Source: Prorocentrum cordatum (lineage: Eukaryota > Sar > Dinophyceae > Prorocentrales > Prorocentraceae). From it: 64,000 nt of DNA. A program made the position numbers and the translations under genes. Below, one piece after another: positions 22,340-33,960 of the stretch. The notes below the pieces were generated by a model. It was not told the DNA's origin, did not search any database, and was given only the letters and a program-made list of their open reading frames with translations. The stretch spans positions 1,709,532 through 1,773,531 of the forward strand of contig CAUYUJ010016282.1 in the NCBI GenBank assembly GCA_963575745.1. Reading direction: 5' to 3'. Within the stretch, counting starts at the first letter, position 1. The number at the start of each line of letters is the position of its first letter.

Positions 22340-22770
22340 TTTTTGGGCCCTCCGCCTTCCAGTATGCCGCGCGGATGTTGCTGGCCACTTCAGCTTTGGG
22401 GCGCCCTGCAGTTAGCAGCGTTTCGTCCGCCGAGTTGGGCCAGCGCGGAGCGCGGGGGAGTGCGCGCTGGGGGGGATGAGAAAAAACAATTGCGGCGGGT
22501 AGGGTTGCGCTGCGCCCCTGGCGCATCTGGCGCTGCTGCAGTTCGCACCGCGCTGCAGCCGCGCGGTGGTGCGCTGCAGCGCGTTTCTTCCCTCCTCCTC
22601 TTCGCGCCGTTCCTTTCTGCCCCGCCCCCCCCCGATTGTCGGCGGACGGGCGCGGGGCGGCGCCCTGTCTTTCCCTTCCCCGCCTCGGGGAAGGGAAAGA
22701 CGGGGCGCCGACGGGGGCGGGAGGCCTGACGCTGCACCCCTGCTTTGCGGTGTGGCGTATTTTTGCTGCT
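22340..22770. repeat. Diverged direct repeat, copy 1, with a 24-bp-arm hairpin
   Basis: This segment and 23390-23770 share an ordered set of phrases (gccgcgcgga, gcgccctgcagttagcagcg, a conserved block around ctgcagccgcgcggtg, ttgcagcgcgtttcttccctc), so they are copies about 1.05 kb apart. Copy 1 also carries a hairpin at 22659-22709: GGCGCCCTGTCTTTCCC with its complement after a 3-base loop (23 of 24 bases paired). Confidence 0.7.
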
Positions 22771-23389
22771 CCTCTGGTCGGCGCGGCTCGCGCCCGAATG
22801 CTTGGCGGCGGGGTCAGGTTTCCCGAGTGGGCACGCGACGCGGTATTCATTGGGCTTCAAGTCTTTTGCCAGTCCCGCGGTGTTCGCGCAGGAATTGCCC
22901 GGCGGCGCGCAAGATCAACTGTCGCGCGGGTCGCGCGTTTCCTGTGGCCTGGGCAGCACGAGAGGCCATGCGTATCATATATTGCCCGCGGCCCGCGCGT
23001 TTCGTGCTGCCCGTGCTTTTCGCCCAGCCTTCTGCAGGGTGCGCCGGTGTTCTTCGCGCGGCCCATGCGCCCTCGCTAGTCCGACGCGGCCCTCCGCCCC
23101 CGCGCCCCGCGCGGGTCGCGCGGCCCGGGTCGATTATGCGGTTTATGCATTTCGTGCAGCTTTTGCGGCCCACGCAGCGCGCGCAGCCCAGATGCGCCCC
23201 GCGCGCGGGCCACAGTCCACGCGCGGGGCCACCGTGCCCCGCGCACTTGCGACAAGGGCGTCGCCTGCACGCGGGCTGGGATCTGACTTGCGCAGTCGGT
23301 CCCCCTTTCCTCTTCCTCCTTTTCTGCTTCAGCGTTTTCTAGTTTGTTGCTCGGGTCTTCCTTTCTCCAATGCGTTCTCTGTTGTTCAT

Positions 23390-23770
23390 CAGCCCCCTCG
23401 TTGCCGCGCGGACGTGGCTGGTCGTCCGTGGAAGTCAGGGCGCGCTGCAGTCAGCAGCGCGTCGCCCGCCAGGCCTCGCCCGCGGCGGGTTGGTCATCGC
23501 TGCGCTCCAGGTGAATCGGGCGTTGCCCCAGTCCGCGCTGTGATGCAGCCGCGCGGCGGTGCGTTGCAGCGCGTTCCTTCCCTCTCCCCCCCTTTCCTCC
23601 GGCGAGCAGTTTTATTTGCCCTGCCCCCCATCCCCGCATTATTTTCTGTTTGCGGACGGGCGCTGGACTGCGCTCGGTTTTCCCCCGCCCCCGTCAATCC
23701 AGGCCCCGGCGGCCGATGGGGGCGGGGGCGCCTTGGCGCCCCTGCCATGCGGGGGGGGATTTCCGCTGTT
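23390..23770. repeat. Diverged direct repeat, copy 2
   Basis: Counterpart of 22340-22770, with the same order of phrases but without the perfect hairpin. The interval between the copies and the following 23771-24347 are very GC-rich and have long open frames on both strands from composition. No gene is called. Confidence 0.65.
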
Positions 23771-24347
23771 ATTCATTGTCCTAGTTCTTCCTGTCCCCGC
23801 CCCCCCCGCGCTTTCATCGGCCCTGCCGCAGCGCGCGCCAGGCCCCGCCCCCCCTGCCATGGCGCCCGCGACGCGAGGAAGTTTCGCGCGGCAGCGCCGT
23901 GATGTTTGGCGGTTCGGCTGGCTCTGCCGTTTGGGTTTTTGGTTGCGTGGCGGGCTTGATGGTTGATCGGGTTCGGCTCGTCCTCCTAGCTTGCTCCCCG
24001 CGCCGTCTCCATCGGCCCCGCCGCGTCCGTCGCAATCGCGCGCCCTCCGCTCATCGCGGCTATTTTCAGCGCTGCAGGATGGGCGCCTCTTTGCCCGCGG
24101 CGTGATTCATTGTTCGAGGGCGCATCCGCGCCCCCGCCCCCTCGCCCCTGGACGCCCTCGCGCGCGCGTCGCGCGCGTTGCAGGTCCGCTGACACCCTGG
24201 CGCGCTGACCGCCAGACCCATCCGCAAGCGAATCCGCCGACGCTTAGACCCGCGAGCACCCGACGTAGACCCGCAGGCGCATTGTCATTCAGGCCCACTC
24301 GCGCCCGCAGTCAATCATTTTTTGACCAAGCGTAGCACGACGCACTC

Positions 24348-24650
24348 ACGCGCGGCATTCGGCCCGACGAGATGCGGCAGGCGCGGCGGCACGGTGCCCC
24401 GAGCAGGTGCCGCGGTCGCTCGGTGGAACGCGCTCCTGTACGCCGACAGACGCGCGAATGCGTGGCGCTGCGGCGCACCGAGGAACCCTCGACGGACTTG
24501 CGCGCGGCATTCGGCCCAGCGAGATGCAGCAGGCGCAGCAATGCGGCACCGCAAACAGGTGCCGCGGTCGCTCGGTAGAACGCGCCCTTATATTTTGACG
24601 CGCGCACGAATGCGCGGCACTACGGTGCCCCGGGGAACGGCTGTCAGTGG
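24348..24650. repeat. 152-bp tandem repeat, two copies
   Basis: gcggcattcggccc, gagatgcggcaggcgc, caggtgccgcggtcgctcgg and gcgcgaatgcgtgg-type phrases occur in the same order at 152-bp offset (cattcgg at 24356 and 24508). Confidence 0.8.
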
Positions 24651-26506
24651 GTCGGACGCGCGTCCGTTCGCGATGTCATTGTGAGGACGTTCCAGGCTGT
24701 CTGATCGTTTGGCAAAACATGCAATTTTATGTTGAAAGACGCACGTTCGCCGGTGCGTAGCAAGGGCGCCACTTGGGCACCCCGCGAAGGCGGCGCCAGT
24801 GAGCAACGCGCCTGCCCGTTCGCGACCAGACTGCGGCGGTCTGCCCGTTGCGCGGGACAGACTCCACTGTCTTGAGAGCCGCGGTGTCGCCGCGACGCAG
24901 CAGGCGCGGCATTTGGCCGCCCCTTCAAGGGGCCGCGCCTGTTCGCGCCCGCATCGCGGTGGATGATTCGATCAGTTTGCGCGCTTCGTGGGCGTTTTTA
25001 ATTTTTATCCCAAAGCCACATTTTTCGCCGCGATATTGCTTTCGCGGCACCTGATCGCTCCAAGGAAGCCGCATGGGCGCATGTGGTTTGGCCCCTTCGC
25101 GCGAATGTCGCGGGGGTGGCCTAGGCGGTTTGCTCGTTTGCGGATGAGCCGCCTCTTGCGGGGGGGCGCGTGATCGCCGGCGCTGCAACCGGGCGCCTCA
25201 GCGACGAATTGCCTGGGGGGGGCTTTTGGCCCGCCCGGGCCCAGACGCAGCCTGCCCCACCCCCCCTTCCCCTCGCCCGCGCCCAGCTCGACGCTGACTG
25301 AGCTCAGGCATGCCCGTGCTCATGCGCGCAAAACGTTCACGCACGCGCAGTGCGCATGCACGTCCAGACTTGCTCATAGTCACACTGCCCGCATTCATGC
25401 CACGCTCGTTCAGCCCCGTGAATGCCCGGGCTCACGCGCGCCCCGATTTGCCACCCATGCTCGGACAACCGCGCGCGCATTCACTCGCGCCCAGACCCGC
25501 GCGCATCAAACCCGCCAGCATTGAGGTTGGCCGCGCTCATCCCACAAACGTTCGCATATATTGAATACGCAGCAATGGGGCACGCTACTGAGGGCCGCCA
25601 TGGGGCGCCACAGCTGTCGGCCCCCATTTTGATTGCGGGGGCGCCTCAGGGGAATCGCAGGTTCTTGCCCCCGTGAGCCCTGTTCTGGTGGAATCTTTGG
25701 ATCATCGAGGCGCAGCAGGCGTTCCGCTTGGGCGCCCCAGTTGGGAACCGCCCGGGAACGCGCAGTCGCCGCGGGCCAATGCGTTCAACTCGAACAACCG
25801 TGGGGGTTTACACGCGTTGGGTGGGATTTGGTTGGTTGGCTGGTTTCTTCGTCGGCCCGGTCGGCTCTGCGCCCCGCGGGCTGCTCGGCCAGACGACGCG
25901 AGGCCGAGTTGCAGCGAGGGGTGGTTTCCAGAAGGGGCCTTGCGGCCCCGGCGGCCCGCGCTGGCGGCGCGGGCCATCTGGGGCACGTGGCCCTTGCGGC
26001 TTGCGCGCTTCGTCGGGCCCGTGGACGATCCGCCGTCTCCGCGCGGGCGTCGCCGGCATCGCCGCGCCCCTCGCGGTTTGCAGAGGCCCTGGCGACGTGG
26101 GCGCCGCCGGCGCGCGAGCAGCAATTCTTCGTTTTTTTTTGGGGGGTGCGGGGATTGTTTCGGTTTCTGGCCAGGCGCCGCCGCGCGCTGCATTCGCGCG
26201 CAGCGTTGGTTTTGATCAGGCCTCCGGCAATTGCGCGGAAGCTTTGCTGGAGTAGTGCCGTGGACCGGCCATGGCGAGCCATTGCTCAATTATGTTTAGT
26301 GCAGCCCCGTTGCATGCGCATGGTCGCGGGGGGAGGTTGCGGCAGCGAGCGCGGGCGCAACGGTGCCTGCGTCGCGGCAATAATGGGTCGAACGCAATTT
26401 CGCCGATTTCGGCGCTGATGGTTTCGCCGCGCGCGATCAATCCGAACGCGAATTATTTCGACTTCATTAGCGTTGGCCCACGGGCCAACCATGGCCCGAC
26501 GGCGAA
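24651..26506. other. GC-rich DNA, no gene recognised
   Basis: Long frames are open on both strands from high GC content, and none has a recognisable domain. The first 250 bp contain relics of the satellite at 21.1-22 kb. Confidence 0.4.
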
Positions 26507-26710
26507 CTAGCTAGAAGAGCAATCTCTCAGAGCGTGAAATACATACCCTGCTTTCGCTTCCAGGCAAAACCAAGGCATACCATGTGCCTCCTCGTCAAGC
26601 GGCTTGGCCAGTACAGGCTGCAATTTGGCATCGTTTGGTATCTCTTGGAAGCGAGGGTGGTCAAAATCGAGGTAGGTTTGTTTTCCCCTTAATCTCGCGC
26701 GGGCAGCCAA
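26507..26710 (-). CDS. Candidate minus-strand exon, unknown protein
   Basis: The minus strand reads LDFDHPRFQEIPNDAKLQP, continuing through a typical mixed-charge sequence to MPWFCLEAKAG. There a GTATGT donor-like sequence follows, and the frame later stops. An AAG acceptor-like site precedes GGGAAAACAAACC on the minus strand, so the exon proper could be about 26545-26690. The composition is protein-like and differs from the GC-rich surroundings. No partner exon or family was found, and it lies inside the proposed GH5 intron on the opposite strand. Confidence 0.3.
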   Translation of the reverse strand: MAARARLRGKQTYLDFDHPRFQEIPNDAKLQPVLAKPLDEEAHGMPWFCLEAKAGYVFHALRDCSSS

Positions 26711-27030
26711 GACTTGCCCGACGAGCGCGCGGTGCCACTAAAGGGGATGTTCGGAAAGTCGAACGAAGAGTTGCCGATCGCCATCCATCGCGACAGCGAG
26801 CGCGAGGCGGGTTCCGCGCGCGTGACAGCGCGAGGCGCCGGGTTGGAACAATAGACGAGGAACAGAGCGAATGCGCATGCACTCCTCGCTCAGGCAGCCG
26901 GAAAATGATCGGGCAAACGCAGGGCCCAGCAAGGGCCCGCGACCGAGACGACGGCATGCCAGTCACTTAAGAACTTCAACGGAACCGAACGAAAATTTGA
27001 TATGGGAACGGCCGCGCGTTAAACGTCACG

Positions 27031-27494
27031 GTGCGCGTCAACCATGGGATCCGCGCGGCCTGCGAATTATTGCAATCAAGATTGGAGACATTGGGCAGGG
27101 CTGCCCCAAAACAGGGCGACATAAGTGAAGCAATGAGAATGTGGAATGCGAGAATAACCGCAGCGGGGCGCAGCGCAACATCTCCAGATATGAAGCGGGA
27201 AGGAGACGAACGCGAGGGCGACTGCGTTCTTGACGAGGATGGGATTCGCAGGCCAGGCCAGGACCCATGGCGCATCCCAACCGAACAGCCGAAGAGTTTT
27301 GGGGGGCGGAGCAAGCCGTGCGGTCTTCAGGGTGGCACAGGATTGACTGCATACTTGACAATCTACACGTTGTACTCTGCAGTGACAGGTGCGAAGCGCT
27401 ATTGGCGCAGGTGTTCTCGGCCATGAACCCAGACAGGCCTAATGCGATCAGTGGCGCACTGGTTCAACTTGATCAGTGGAGCGTGCTATGGTAG
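27031..27494 (+). pseudogene. Coding-like fragment(s), unknown family
   Basis: Two overlapping plus frames have protein-like composition: one with CELLQSRLETLGRAAPKQGD and acidic KREGDEREGDCVLDEDG, then from 27267 another frame with ILDNLHVVLCSD and VFSAMNPDRPNA. The change of frame suggests a decayed gene or an error-rich assembly. No domain is recognised. Confidence 0.3.
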
Positions 27495-28347
27495 ATCCTG
27501 TGAGCTGCGTCATGGCGGCCCTGGAGTCATGGCGACCCGCCCCGGGTGGCGGTTTGATGGCTGGCGGCGGGGCCTCCAGGTCGCCGATTCTCTGACCGGC
27601 GAGTCGCGCCAGAAGCTGCGCTTGCGACTCGAGGGTTGGGCTCGAACAGCAACGATTGGACGCCCGCGCGAAGAACAGCAATGCAGTGGTCATCGGGGGG
27701 GGGGGGGGGGGCGAGGCCGCCAAGGAAGTTGCCGCGGTCGGATGATGGGGAAGGCAATTGGCGGCCCGCCCTGGCTTGGTTTGGCGACCGAGGCCGGGGC
27801 GAAGGAGACGCGGGTGCCGCCGGGATGGGCAAGGCGCAGGAACGTGACGACGCTATAAGAAGTGCGGCGAAATGGGCCCCGTGACCTGGGGCTGCAGAGT
27901 CAACGGTAAAGGTGGGCAATTGCGGCATCTGCAGGGGGGCCGGCAAGCAAGCGGGTCAAGACAATCGGGTGGCGCGCCCAGTGGAAATGTCCACGCGCCC
28001 CACGCGCGAGCGCGAACGCCGCGCGAGCGCAGCCCAAGGGGTCGCGTCGCAGCCTACTGCGCCGATGGGGGCCAACGGAGTCGGACAGGCCAGCAACGCG
28101 CGGGTAACATATGCCCGTGGATAGCCTCAGCCGGGGATGGGCCCCGGACGTCGCGCCGTTGCGCGGGGGGTCCCTGTCCAACTTGGCGCGCGCTTGGAAA
28201 TGCCGGCCAGGGCAAAGAAGAAATTGACGCGTAAATTACGCAGGTGGTTCTAGACATGCGAACAACATCTGCGAGGCCAGCGGGCGTAGAAACAGCGATT
28301 GCACTGATGGCCTCTGATTGGTATAAACCACCCGCGAGACTGGCGAT

Positions 28348-28734
28348 GTGAACCCCGTCTCCACGGAGTCCGGAATCCAACGTGGAGGGCCTGGGGCTTA
28401 TACCGCAGTTGGGCCGTCGATATTCGGCGCGCCCATTTCCAACGAACGGGCGAGAGCAGCATTGCGGCCGTCGCTGCGGAGCCGCGCAAGTGGAGCCGCG
28501 ATGAGAGCTCCCGACCACGGGTGGTCGCGGGACAGTGACAAGGTGGCAATGTCAATGCAAGTTGCCGGCGTCCAGAGAGCGTTCGGGCCAGCGCGCAGCG
28601 CGGTAGACGCCAGGGCCCTGGCCACCTTGGACCGGGATGTGCGCGGAGGGCCACGAAATCATTTGGAGCGCAGAGCGTCGGACGGAATAACAGCGATCCA
28701 CGAGCGCAGCGCGACGGTCCAACTCGCTGACTGA
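28348..28734 (+). pseudogene. Coding-like fragment, unknown family
   Basis: A 128-codon plus frame beginning at GTG (no ATG) has ordinary composition, for example DHGWSRDSDKVAMSMQVAG and ERRASDGITAIHERS. It stops at 28734. It is one of several plus-strand fragments in a purine-rich tract from 26.8 to 33 kb. Between 28735 and 30530 nothing else is recognised. Confidence 0.28.
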
Positions 28735-30684
28735 GCCCATGCTGGAAAAAGAGAAAACCTAGCGCAGCAAGTGGGCGAAGCGACCAATGGCAATATTTGT
28801 TCCGAACAGTCGCTTCTCAGAAGGAGTAATGTGCCGAGTAGAACTCAAGAGTGATGCCGCTGTAGCAATCGCCATTGCCAGTCGACGTGGGTGCGGCACG
28901 GTGCGACGCGTTGGAGCTTGTCAGTTGCCGCTGCATGACGCAGTGAGGAGCTCGTGCATCGCGTGCTGTAGGACAGGAACGGGCGGTATCTTAGCTGGCG
29001 CACAAACCAAGTAAATGAGCAGGGGCAACATGGGCGAAAGCAACGGGGGAGCACCCTGAGGACAGGAATCGCGGCTGGGCACCGCCAGCGGAGTGCTCAG
29101 CTGTTCCGCGGCAAATTACCGCGACAGACCACTCCTTCATTTAGGAGGAGTCGGCTTGCAGGGGGGGGCGGGCGCGGGCGGGGCGCCAACGACCGCGCCG
29201 ATTCCATCGCGGCCCGCTGCCCCTTCCCGGGACTCTGAGGAATCTTCCAGGCCCAGTCGGCCTCGCCGTCGGCGCCGGCGTCGCGTCGCCCGCGAGCGCC
29301 AGCCGGCGGGCAGGCCGACCTTGTTGCGAATGTTTGGCGCGAGAGACCCGCGCGGGCCTCGCGCTGTGCCCGCGCCCCAGGGCGACGGCCCAGGCCCTGA
29401 TAGCCCCCCGCGCTGACGCGATGGCCTCGCGCGCGGCGCAGGAGCGGGCGCCGCCGACCGTTCGGTTCGGTTCCGCGCGCTTCTCATGCGAGAACGCAAA
29501 GCCCCCCATGCTGCTCGCGCGCTTTGCGCGCTGAGCAATGCGACGCAGTTGCGACGGCCGCGCGTTCAATTGGAAACCGCAACGCAAGTTTCCCTCCCCG
29601 CGCGCGGGGCGGGGCATGAACTTACAGATGCGCCGACGGTCGAGAACTCGCGCGCGCCTGCGCCTGCCATGTTGGGCGTGCGCCCTGGGCCCGGAAATCT
29701 GTGGCTCGACCGCCCGATGCGCCCCGCAAATCGCTCCGCCTCCCCCCCCGCCCCCCCCCTTCAAAACTCTTCCGCGCCCCTGGAAAAACCGCGCCGCCGA
29801 GGCGGGGGCTCGGGCCGCAGCCCGATGGTCCCCGGGGCGCAGGGGAATCAAAGGAATCAGTACGAATCAGTACAGAATCAATACAGAATCGGCACAACTG
29901 CGACCCCTGATTCTAGCGGAATCAAAAGAATCAGTACGGAATCAATACGGAATCAAAGGAGGAATCGGCGATGGAACCAGAATCGGCCAGAACGGGGAAG
30001 TAGGCCAGAATCGGTGCCAGAACCCATGGAGAGAGGTCTTTTTTCCCCGAGTTCATTGCGGCGGGTCCGCGGCGCGGGCGCGCCGCGCGACTTCGCGGGT
30101 TCAGCGAGGCGCGCAGTCGGCGCTCAGAGTGAGCAGGTTGTTTTCAGGGCGATATCCTTGCGGCGCGCTGGCGCATTGCGCATTCGCGTATTCCTGGCGG
30201 GCTGTTTGAGGGCGACCCGGCAGCGTCGGCCGAATGGCCCGCAAATACCGCGCGGCCGATCGCGCGCCCCATGCGGTCACGCCGACCGCCGTGCGCCGCG
30301 ACGGCCGCGCGCCCCGGACCGCGCCATTACCGCGTTGGATTGGACGGCGCAGCACCCGCCCTCCAAAAGTCGTCACATGCATATCGCGCGTGTCGAGCCA
30401 GCAGCAATCGCTCCCAGAAGCAGCCTTGACAGGCGCCCCATGCCCGTTGTCGCCCGGTTCCGATCCAAATCATAGTTTCTTAGGATGCGCTTGCGCGAAT
30501 GTGAGCGCGCGGGCAAGTAACGCGCGCGCGCTTGGCGCAGCCTGGGAAATCCAACATGGACCCCCCCGGGGGCGCGGGGCGCCGGCGACGCCTCCGCCCG
30601 CCTCCCGCGCGCCCGACCCCCCCCGCAAGCCGACTCCTCCATGGCTATTGGCTATTGGCCGATGGTACTAGGATAGAGAGCTCA

Positions 30685-31233
30685 ACCGTGGATGAGCTTT
30701 TTTGCAAGACAAGCATGGACGGCGTCGAAGACAAGATGAAATGCATCGTGCATCTCGAGAATCGGGTTCGCAACGCCACCTGGCAGAGCAACCGTTTCGG
30801 GGGGGCCAGAGCCACGGGGGGGCGGCGCGCGACAGGGCTGCCACGCTACTCCGCGGACGTTCCGGGCCAGGCGACGAACGGCGACGCGAACAACTTCGTC
30901 ATCCTGGAGGAGGCGCCAACGGGCAAATGCAGCGCAGCGCGGCGCTACTCGAGGGCAGCAGGAAGCTCGCGGAGATCATTGGCGAGACGCAGACACAATA
31001 GGGTGATCGATTTGGAAGGAGAGGCCACCAGAGATGCCGAGCGCGCGGCAAAGGAGCGGGATATCTTACCCAGCGGCGGGCAGGATATTGCGGAGCACAG
31101 CGAGGCGAGCCTTTTGTTGAGGCAGCAAGGACCAGTCGCGCAAGTTAGCCGGGCGCGCGAGGAGGGCCATTCAGCGTCCCAGCGCGGCCAGCAAGGCGCC
31201 AAGGGCCACGGGGGCAGCTGTGGCATCTGTTAA
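30685..31233 (+). pseudogene. Coding-like fragment, unknown family
   Basis: A plus frame contains RIESSTVDELFCKTSMDG and VEDKMKCIVHLENRVRN, then VPGQATNGDANNFVILEEAP, then DLEGEATRDAERAAKERD. It ends at a stop after GHGGSCGIC. A second frame takes over in part (RKLAEIIGETQTQ), implying a frameshift. It could be a remnant of a retroelement accessory protein, but no domain is recognised. Confidence 0.32.
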
Positions 31234-31394
31234 GGGCATGCCGGGTGCACGGACCAAAGCCAAGGGCGCCGAGTTCTCACGCTATGCGGCGGCTCGTCCT
31301 AGCCCGCCACGGCCATCGATCGCGCCGGGCTCGGGCGGCTCATCCCAGCCCGACCCCGGCCTTAACCATGCCGCGTAAACAGCGACTCCGACAA

Positions 31395-31655
31395 TATCAC
31401 CAATGACGAAGCCGTCGAGGAGAAGGAGGATGGGGGGGCGAGGAGGCAAGCTCACCGGAGATGGAGCCTGGCCAGGCACCAGGACCACATGACGAAGTCA
31501 CCATCGGCAAAGGCAGTGGTCGGGATTGCAAGGGGGCAGGGGAATCTGAGGCTCGTCCAGAGCGTCCGCCACCACCGAAGCAGGCCCCCGTGGAAACATT
31601 CCACCCCGCCAAAGCCTCCGAGGTCATAAACTTCACCTGTTCGTTTGCGTGCTGA
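31395..31655 (+). pseudogene. Coding-like fragment with a G-run frameshift
   Basis: Frame one reads NITNDEAVEEKEDGG up to a G-run near 31432. Frame two continues with EEASSPEMEPGQAPGPHDE and PVETFHPAKASEVINF. The change of frame at a homopolymer suggests a single-base error or mutation. Confidence 0.3.
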
Positions 31656-32232
31656 TCAAATAGCTACTCCTGATGCCGGCAGGCTGCCACTCGGGCGCCT
31701 CGCTGACTCGCGCAACGACTGGATGTTATCCCTGGGTCGCCCTCGCCATGATCCAAACTTCAAAAGGGTGGTTCGACTGGCTGATGATGGGATAGTGAGG
31801 CGATCGGTTGCGGGGCCATCTGAACCGCGAGACGCGCGACTTGGTGGGCCCAGGGGGCAGCTACATAACCAGGGAGCTTGCAGAAACTAGTAATATTTTC
31901 CATGAGCTGCACGGCAGCGCTCACCGCGAGCTGCCCCTGATTCACGCAGAGCCCTTATCGAGCATCAACTGCGGTGGCGCGACGCGCGGGTGGAATTGTC
32001 CACCGCCATCAGTTGCCAATGCACCCAATGATGCTTCGGGGTGCCCCAGGGGTCAAACGCAACCAGACGGACTTAGGCCGGTGTAGGATTGGGACATGGA
32101 TGCCGCAGTGCAAGTGGATATCAGTGACGCACCAGATCTCCAGGAGCAGCAATGCTTCAACCCACGTGCCGCTTGTTTTGGCCACTCCCTGGGTAACCCC
32201 ATGATCCCGGCCGCGAGGGCCCCTGCGTCGAC

Positions 32233-32418
32233 ATGCCCATTCGGGGTGATCGCGGGGACATCGTGACGGGCGCCATCGCTGCGAGGTTTTCAATCAAGGA
32301 ATTGGCGCGGGAGTTCGCGGCGGATGGCGACGGCGCGGGCGTGCGTTGCAACGACTTTGAAGCCGCCGTCAGGAAGCTTAGCGGCGCGTCAACGAACGAG
32401 TGGGCGCACGGGCCCTAA
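32233..32418 (+). pseudogene. Coding-like fragment, unknown family
   Basis: The frame reads RGDIVTGAIAARFSIKELA, then REFAADGDGAGVRCNDFEAA, ending at a stop after NEWAHGP. Amphipathic composition suggests real coding origin. No domain is recognised. Confidence 0.32.
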
Positions 32419-32692
32419 CGTAGCATCGCGCAGCGCAGTCGTTGCAGATGCGTGACCGCGAGATGCTCCGGCCGGCGCGCAACCGACCTGGCGGCGCCCG
32501 GATGCGCCCGTTCCCTCGTCGCCGGGGCAGCCGGATGGAGGAGGAGAAGATTCTGCAGCAAGCGCGGGCCCCCTCAGGATATCACCACATGTGGGGAATC
32601 GCCCAGACCACGGCGGCCAACCCATCTTCAGGAGTGGAAGGCCAAAGTCGGCCCGACCAGCGTAACCTTCAGTTGGCGTCGCCTAGCGTCAG

Positions 32693-32887
32693 GCTCCCAG
32701 CTACACCTCCTGGCAGGCCTTAGGGCGTTCCCACGGCATTCGTGACCAGCTGGCGGGAAAGATTCCCAAGCGTAACCTCGAGGAGTTCTTGCGGGCCTTG
32801 GCTGACAGCGACAAGGAGGAGGGCTTTCGGGATGGCGGCCGCTTCGCTGTCGAGACCGACCGTTTGCGCAGTCTGGGCGAAGCGTGA
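32693..32887 (+). pseudogene. Coding-like fragment, unknown family
   Basis: The frame reads GRSHGIRDQLAGKIPKRN, LEEFLRALADSDKEEGF and GGRFAVETDRLRSLGEA, then stops. This is the most protein-like fragment of the tract. It is probably from the same decayed coding unit as 32233-32418, in another frame. Confidence 0.38.
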
Positions 32888-33347
32888 TCGGGAGGATGAA
32901 GATGACCGCTTGGTTCATGGCAGCGGCGTGGGCAAGCGCCCGAGGTCGAGCTCAACGCGCCCCGGACGCACGCGAGTGGCATTGGGTAGTCATGCGATTT
33001 CGTTTCTACTTCTTCTTGCTCAAAGGTCTGTCGCGCGGACAGTCCCAAGGGGTCCAAGCGCATGCCGGCGTTCAGGCGGTTGCAGGATTTCAGGAAACAG
33101 CGGAGATCCCGCTACAATGCGCGTCGCATTTTGCGCCCCCGAGTCGCGTTCACCACGCGTGCATATTCATTTTTGCTGCGTGCGAATCTGAGTTTAAAGT
33201 CGTTCGTTCGCCAGCGCAGTCAGGACGTCACCGTCGTTGTGCGTTCAAGTAATTCCAGCTTGCGCGTTTCTTGTGTTTCGCAAATTTGTATGATGTTGCG
33301 CGTGACCAACCAGGCCTGGACCATCAGGTCGAGCGGGGGGGGGGTCG

Positions 33348-33390
33348 GTATAGGGCCCCAGGTTATTGTACAATTGCCGGCGCTTGGTCG
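33348..33390. repeat. Short dispersed motif CGGTATAGGGCCCCAGGTT
   Basis: cggtatagggccccaggtt followed by rttgtrcaa occurs here and at 17532-17562. Both copies lie in the large GH5 intron and neither sits in a recognised gene. Confidence 0.6.
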
Positions 33391-33609
33391 AGTAATCGTA
33401 CTCGCCGTCCGCCTTTGTGACACACCGTTTTCAAGTCATTCAGCATTGGCAGTTTATTGCGCAAGCCAACTCAATCCTCTTGAACACTGTTGCGTTAAAT
33501 TAGCAGGGGGATGAGCCAGAAGGAAGGGGGGCGAGGAGGAAGAGGAGGAGGAAACATAAATAATGTATTACTGCGGTGATGATGGCAGCAGAGACGATTA
33601 AAACATACA

Positions 33610-33800
33610 TGCGTACCTTTGCCTTGGGAGCCTCTTGTATGTCTTTTGGAACCATCTTGGGGCCCTTTTGAGGTCCCTCTGTGGAGATGTCTGGAACCCT
33701 TTTGGGGGCGTCCCGGGAGCGTCTTGGAGGCTCCAGGGGGCCTTTCGGGACCATCTTGGAACATCTCGATCAAAGGGGGGGGGGTCTCTTCGGGCCGCCT
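33610..33800. repeat. Degenerate GGCCnTCTTGG low-complexity repeat, block 2
   Basis: Phrases such as catcttggggccc, tcttggaggctcc and accatcttgg succeed each other in the same orientation as in the other blocks. A further block lies at 34150-34545. Both are near the 3' end of the large GH5 intron. Confidence 0.65.
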
Positions 33801-33894
33801 TTGTGGGGTGGCCTCGTCGCCACCCAAGGCTTGGTTCGGAGTCCGCTGGGCCATGTTGGAGCAATCTTGAGGTTTTGGTCGGAGGCGAAACAAC

Positions 33895-33897
<3 letters not shown>

Positions 33898-33957
<60 letters not shown>
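33898..33957. repeat. CA dinucleotide microsatellite
   Basis: About 28 perfect CA units. Confidence 0.97.
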
Positions 33958-33960
<3 letters not shown>

